Shown here: piece by piece, positions 61,441 through 64,000 of the stretch
Layout of the letters: each line of letters begins with the position of its first letter
Position numbering within the stretch: position 1 is the first letter of the stretch
NCBI GenBank assembly: GCA_002170395.1
Contig: NHEJ01000007.1
Span: 43,955-107,954, forward strand
Length of the DNA: 64,000 nucleotides
Reading direction: 5' to 3'
DNA from: Betaproteobacteria bacterium TMED82
GTDB taxonomy: Bacteria > Pseudomonadota > Gammaproteobacteria > Burkholderiales > Burkholderiaceae_A
The notes under the pieces: generated by a model
Told to the model about the DNA's origin: nothing
The model's input: only the letters and a program-made list of their open reading frames with translations
Databases searched by the model: none
Translations under genes and position numbers: made by a program

Positions 61441-62967
61441 TTAAACTAAGACATTAAGCCCATCAGATGAAATAATATTTTTTGGTTTTGGTTTATCTTT
61501 GTTATCTTCAATACTGCTTTCATTAGATTTCTCTTTAACAACGTAATTCGATTTATCTTTTTCTGTCGAACTTCCGTCATTTTTATCCTGTTTCTTATCG
61601 TTGATATCTACGTGAGCAACGTTTATGCCAGATTTTTCAAGCACATCCCTCAACCTTGGAAGTCCGTCTGTTAAAAGTTCTCGGGTATAGGCCTGATTAG
61701 CATGAAAAGATGCTTCAATTTCGTTTCCTCTCAGCTTAAGGTTAATTTCTATTGTTCCCAATGATGCTGGCTTAAGCGCAAGTTGTATATTCCAGGTTCC
61801 CCTAGCTATTTGATTAATTATCCTCCTTGCTACACTTTCGCCAAGTTTTTCGGATAATTGTTGGTATTGCTCTTGCCTCTTTAATATAGCTGAGTCAGCA
61901 TTTGCATCTTTACCGTTATTTTGGTTATTGTTTTGAAAACTTGTATTATCTGTAGAGCTATTTATTGAGGAGTTTGAGGACAAAGAAAAGAAGTATTGCT
62001 CAGTTTGTAAATTGGCAGAAGCTACTTGAATCTCATTATTTTTTAATAAATTAGAGGTTTTTATTAAGTTTGACAGAGCATTTTTTAGATCAATAATTTT
62101 CAGATCCTTAGTATCGACGAAAAAGTCTGATGTATCTTTTAATTTTTTTATCAATAATTTTTCTATTGAAAGCTCATTTTTCATTTTCATTAACATCTTT
62201 TCTGATTTTAGTTCTTCTTCTACAGGTGAATTGAAAAATTTTCGTATTGATGTCTGGCTTGCGTGAGGCTTGTCTTTCAAATTCACGTATTCTGTCTTTA
62301 AAATTGACTTTGGTGATAGTTTGTCATCTGTCTCATTAAGTCCAGATTTATTCAAAATCTTCTCTTTTTCAGCGGATAGATGTCTTTTATTTCCTTCCAA
62401 TGCTACTTTTTTTAAATTGGTTTGTAATTCAAGTGTTCTAGTTGATTTTCCGCCATCTTTGAGATTTGAGGTATTTGTCTTCTTATCTCCCTCTTTATCA
62501 AATAGTAACTTTATTGCTTTATCATTTAAGCCAATTTTCTTTGCATATTTTACTATTTGATCCACATCAGCTTTATTGTCACTCGTAGTGATTATTTGCG
62601 TGTCTAAACCGAGAGACACTGACGTCAATTCCGAGTGGATTTTGGACAACTTTTCCACATTGGGTGGCAGTGCGTCCAAATTCTTAGCTAATGAGTTATC
62701 AGTTGTTTCCCCTGTGGATTTTTCGTTAGTTAAAGAGGCATTAACCTCAAAATTTTCGGTTATTTTTTTTTTCAAAATATTTATATCAGTAGTGGCAATT
62801 TCTTTCCCCTCCAATAAGTCTCGAATTTGCGAAAGAATTGCATCGAAGTTGCTTACGGTTGAATTCTCTTTTTCAGAGGTTTCGGCTAATTTTGGCTTAT
62901 TTTCAGTTGTTTCATGGATTTTTTGGCCATCTTCGGACTGAAGTTTTATATTTGGGAGCTGAACCAT
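61441..62967 (-). CDS. fliK: Flagellar hook-length control protein FliK
   Basis: The protein of about 508 residues is a long, polar, Lys/Ser/Asn-rich ruler region followed by the FliK C-terminal domain (about 395-470: ARRIINQIARGTWNIQLALKPASLGTIEINLKL, ASFHANQAYTRELL, LPRLRDVLEKSG). FliK measures the hook and signals FlhB to switch. The open frame extends 16 codons further to 63015. I place the start at the ATG at 62967 because the sigma-54 type promoter at 63007-63023 would begin transcription near 62996, inside the longer version. AGGAAA precedes the chosen ATG. It is the first gene of the fli operon. The N-terminal part shows no recognisable domain. Confidence 0.93.
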   Translation of the reverse strand: MVQLPNIKLQSEDGQKIHETTENKPKLAETSEKENSTVSNFDAILSQIRDLLEGKEIATTDINILKKKITENFEVNASLTNEKSTGETTDNSLAKNLDALPPNVEKLSKIHSELTSVSLGLDTQIITTSDNKADVDQIVKYAKKIGLNDKAIKLLFDKEGDKKTNTSNLKDGGKSTRTLELQTNLKKVALEGNKRHLSAEKEKILNKSGLNETDDKLSPKSILKTEYVNLKDKPHASQTSIRKFFNSPVEEELKSEKMLMKMKNELSIEKLLIKKLKDTSDFFVDTKDLKIIDLKNALSNLIKTSNLLKNNEIQVASANLQTEQYFFSLSSNSSINSSTDNTSFQNNNQNNGKDANADSAILKRQEQYQQLSEKLGESVARRIINQIARGTWNIQLALKPASLGTIEINLKLRGNEIEASFHANQAYTRELLTDGLPRLRDVLEKSGINVAHVDINDKKQDKNDGSSTEKDKSNYVVKEKSNESSIEDNKDKPKPKNIISSDGLNVLV

Positions 62968-63006
62968 AATTTTCTTTTTCCTGCGAGTTTGAAGTAGGTA
63001 AAAAAA

Positions 63007-63023
63007 AGCAATCATTAGGCCAA
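63007..63023 (-). promoter_or_regulatory. Sigma-54 promoter of the fliKLMNOPQR-flhB operon
   Basis: On the minus strand TTGGCCTAATGATTGCT has GG and GC separated by exactly ten bases, with the surrounding TTGGC and TTGCT close to the sigma-54 consensus. The expected transcription start near 62996 lies about 30 bases before the preferred fliK ATG. Confidence 0.75.
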
Positions 63024-63069
63024 AGTAAATAAAAAATGATTATTTAAATAAACCTGGAAAACCATTTGG

Positions 63070-63085
63070 TGGCATACCATTTGCT
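63070..63085 (+). promoter_or_regulatory. Sigma-54 promoter of flhA
   Basis: TGGCATACCATTTGCT matches the sigma-54 consensus TGGCACG-N4-TTGC(A/T) with exact GG-N10-GC spacing. Transcription should start near 63096, leaving a leader of about 60 bases before the flhA ATG. It diverges from the fliK promoter 50 bases away. Confidence 0.8.
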
Positions 63086-63154
63086 TTAAAGGTTAATGGA
63101 TCAAAAATCATTGTTTTTAATAATTTAACTAACTGATTTTATTAAATATTTATT

Positions 63155-64000
63155 ATGGCATCAACTACAACGAGCGACTTTTTTTCAAATATAAAACAAA
63201 ATCTTGCTAAGTTCGATACTTCATCGCTAAGTATTCCTTCGCTTGTACTCCTTATTATGGCAATGTTGGTTATTCCCCTGCCACCGATTATTCTTGATGT
63301 GCTTTTTACTTTTAATATTCTGGTTGGGCTGATGGTCATTATGATAGCTATCGGAACTAAAAGTGCTTTGGAGTTTTCCTCGTTTCCCGCCGTTTTACTC
63401 TTAGGTACTATGCTTAGACTTGCGTTAAACGTAGCCTCAACTAGGGTTGTGTTAGTAAACGGGCACACTGGGGTGGATGCAGCCGGTTCAGTAATAGCTT
63501 CTTTTGGTGAGTTTGTAGTGGGAGGCAATTACGTAGTAGGTGCTATCGTATTTGGAATACTGATCTTGATTAATTTCATGGTTATTACCAAAGGAGCTGG
63601 AAGAGTATCAGAAGTTACGGCAAGGTTTACACTAGATGCGATGCCTGGCAAACAGATGGCGATCGATGCTGACCTAAATTCCGGGAACATTGATAGTGAT
63701 CAGGCAAGAAAGCGTAGGGAAGAATTGTCTCAAGAGGCAGATTTTTTTGGTTCAATGGATGGTGCTTCAAAGTTTGTTAGAGGGGATGCTATCGCAGGGC
63801 TCTTAATCCTTTTAATCAATTTGGTTGGAGGATTAATTATTGGGATTGCTCAACATGACCTATCGTTTGCAGAGGCAGGACGTCTTTATTCCTTATTGAC
63901 TATTGGTGATGGTTTGGTTGCCCAAATCCCAGCATTATTTCTGTCGTTGGCCACGGCCATCATTGTTACACGAGTTTCCACTTCTGAATCTATGACTGAG
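63155..64000 (+). CDS. flhA: Flagellar export protein FlhA (N-terminal part, cut by window end)
   Basis: An open frame begins with ATG at 63155 and runs off the right edge, giving 282 codons. It shows the FlhA membrane domain and the cytoplasmic loop known as the FHIPEP region: PPIILDVLFTFNILVGLMVI, FPAVLLLGTMLRLALNVASTR, VGAIVFGILILINFMVITKGAGRVSEVTARF, DAMPGKQMAIDADLNSG and EADFFGSMDGASKFVRGDAI. FlhA forms the nonameric ring of the export apparatus. It is divergent from fliK rather than downstream of flhB as in most relatives. The 5' end is complete. The cytoplasmic domain lies outside the window. Confidence 0.97.
   Translation, partial: MASTTTSDFFSNIKQNLAKFDTSSLSIPSLVLLIMAMLVIPLPPIILDVLFTFNILVGLMVIMIAIGTKSALEFSSFPAVLLLGTMLRLALNVASTRVVLVNGHTGVDAAGSVIASFGEFVVGGNYVVGAIVFGILILINFMVITKGAGRVSEVTARFTLDAMPGKQMAIDADLNSGNIDSDQARKRREELSQEADFFGSMDGASKFVRGDAIAGLLILLINLVGGLIIGIAQHDLSFAEAGRLYSLLTIGDGLVAQIPALFLSLATAIIVTRVSTSESMTE

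Noticed and set aside
62968-63015. Longer fliK start at 63015
   Set aside because: This 16-codon extension lies across and upstream of the predicted transcription start of the sigma-54 promoter, and its translation is unlike the rest of the protein.
1-64000. tRNA, rRNA, CRISPR arrays, insertion sequences, riboswitches and phage attachment sites
   Set aside because: I looked for cloverleaf-like arms, spaced identical repeats, transposase motifs and conserved leader structures and saw none. A dedicated RNA search could still reveal a small RNA.

Overview
The window looks like a chromosomal segment of a free-living, motile, AT-rich member of the Pseudomonadota. NadA of the SCAHCPWM type, a CysB-type LysR regulator, RsfS/NadD, a FleQ/FlrA-like activator, FlgP/FlgT and the gene order fliKLMNOPQR-flhB point to the gamma/beta lineages. 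An AcuI-type acrylyl-CoA reductase and a PomAB-like stator fit an aquatic or marine habitat. I cannot name the genus. I saw no rRNA, tRNA, CRISPR array or insertion sequence.

Bases 1-13,042 are mostly metabolic. After the last 25 codons of ppc and a DMT transporter, a leftward operon runs mnmC(o)-like, MBL hydrolase, etfB, etfA, cysB, panB. A rightward operon runs mtnP, a fuculose-aldolase-like ald2, apt, mtnA, a SCO protein, chrA, nadD, rsfS. The first four rightward genes form a methylthioadenosine salvage module of the DHAP-shunt type. From 13,045 to 18,800 lie acuI, nadA, nadC and nadB with one glycosyltransferase between them. With nadD, this places every enzyme from aspartate to nicotinate adenine dinucleotide within about 7 kb.

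Bases 16,007-30,288 encode a surface polysaccharide. There is a WcaJ-like initiating transferase, gmd and an rmd-like reductase (GDP-D-rhamnose predicted), glycosyltransferases, an ABC exporter (Wzm, and Wzt with a C-terminal carbohydrate-binding extension), a methyltransferase with a coiled coil (possible chain terminator) and a 1,233-residue protein with three glycosyltransferase-like regions.

Bases 30,289-44,368 hold what I regard as the most interesting system. A 1,814-residue, cysteine-free, Ser/Thr/Gly/Ala-rich protein with a DUF4214-like N-terminus and a long repeat domain is followed by a very strong intrinsic terminator. A compact operon follows: a TPR-glycosyltransferase-like protein, an unknown 195-residue protein, two different type I secretion ABC subunits, an HlyD-like adaptor and a TolC-like outer-membrane protein. 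The layout recalls the Caulobacter S-layer locus (S-layer gene, type I exporter, O-antigen genes), but with non-RTX repeats, a doubled ABC subunit and a possible cytoplasmic glycosylation step.

Bases 44,376-64,000 are flagellar. A leftward operon encodes FlgP, FlgT, a LysM protein, a second FliK-like protein and a free FlhB C-terminal domain. Next come a FleQ-like sigma-54 activator without its N-terminal domain, a small lipoprotein, motAB, two unknown late genes, a DamX-like SPOR protein and fliKLMNOPQR-flhB. flhA diverges from fliK and is cut by the window end. I could read sigma-54 type promoters (GG-N10-GC) for fliK, flhA and possibly motA, and sigma-28 type promoters for flgP and for the two unknown genes. 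Together they sketch a flagellar transcription hierarchy.
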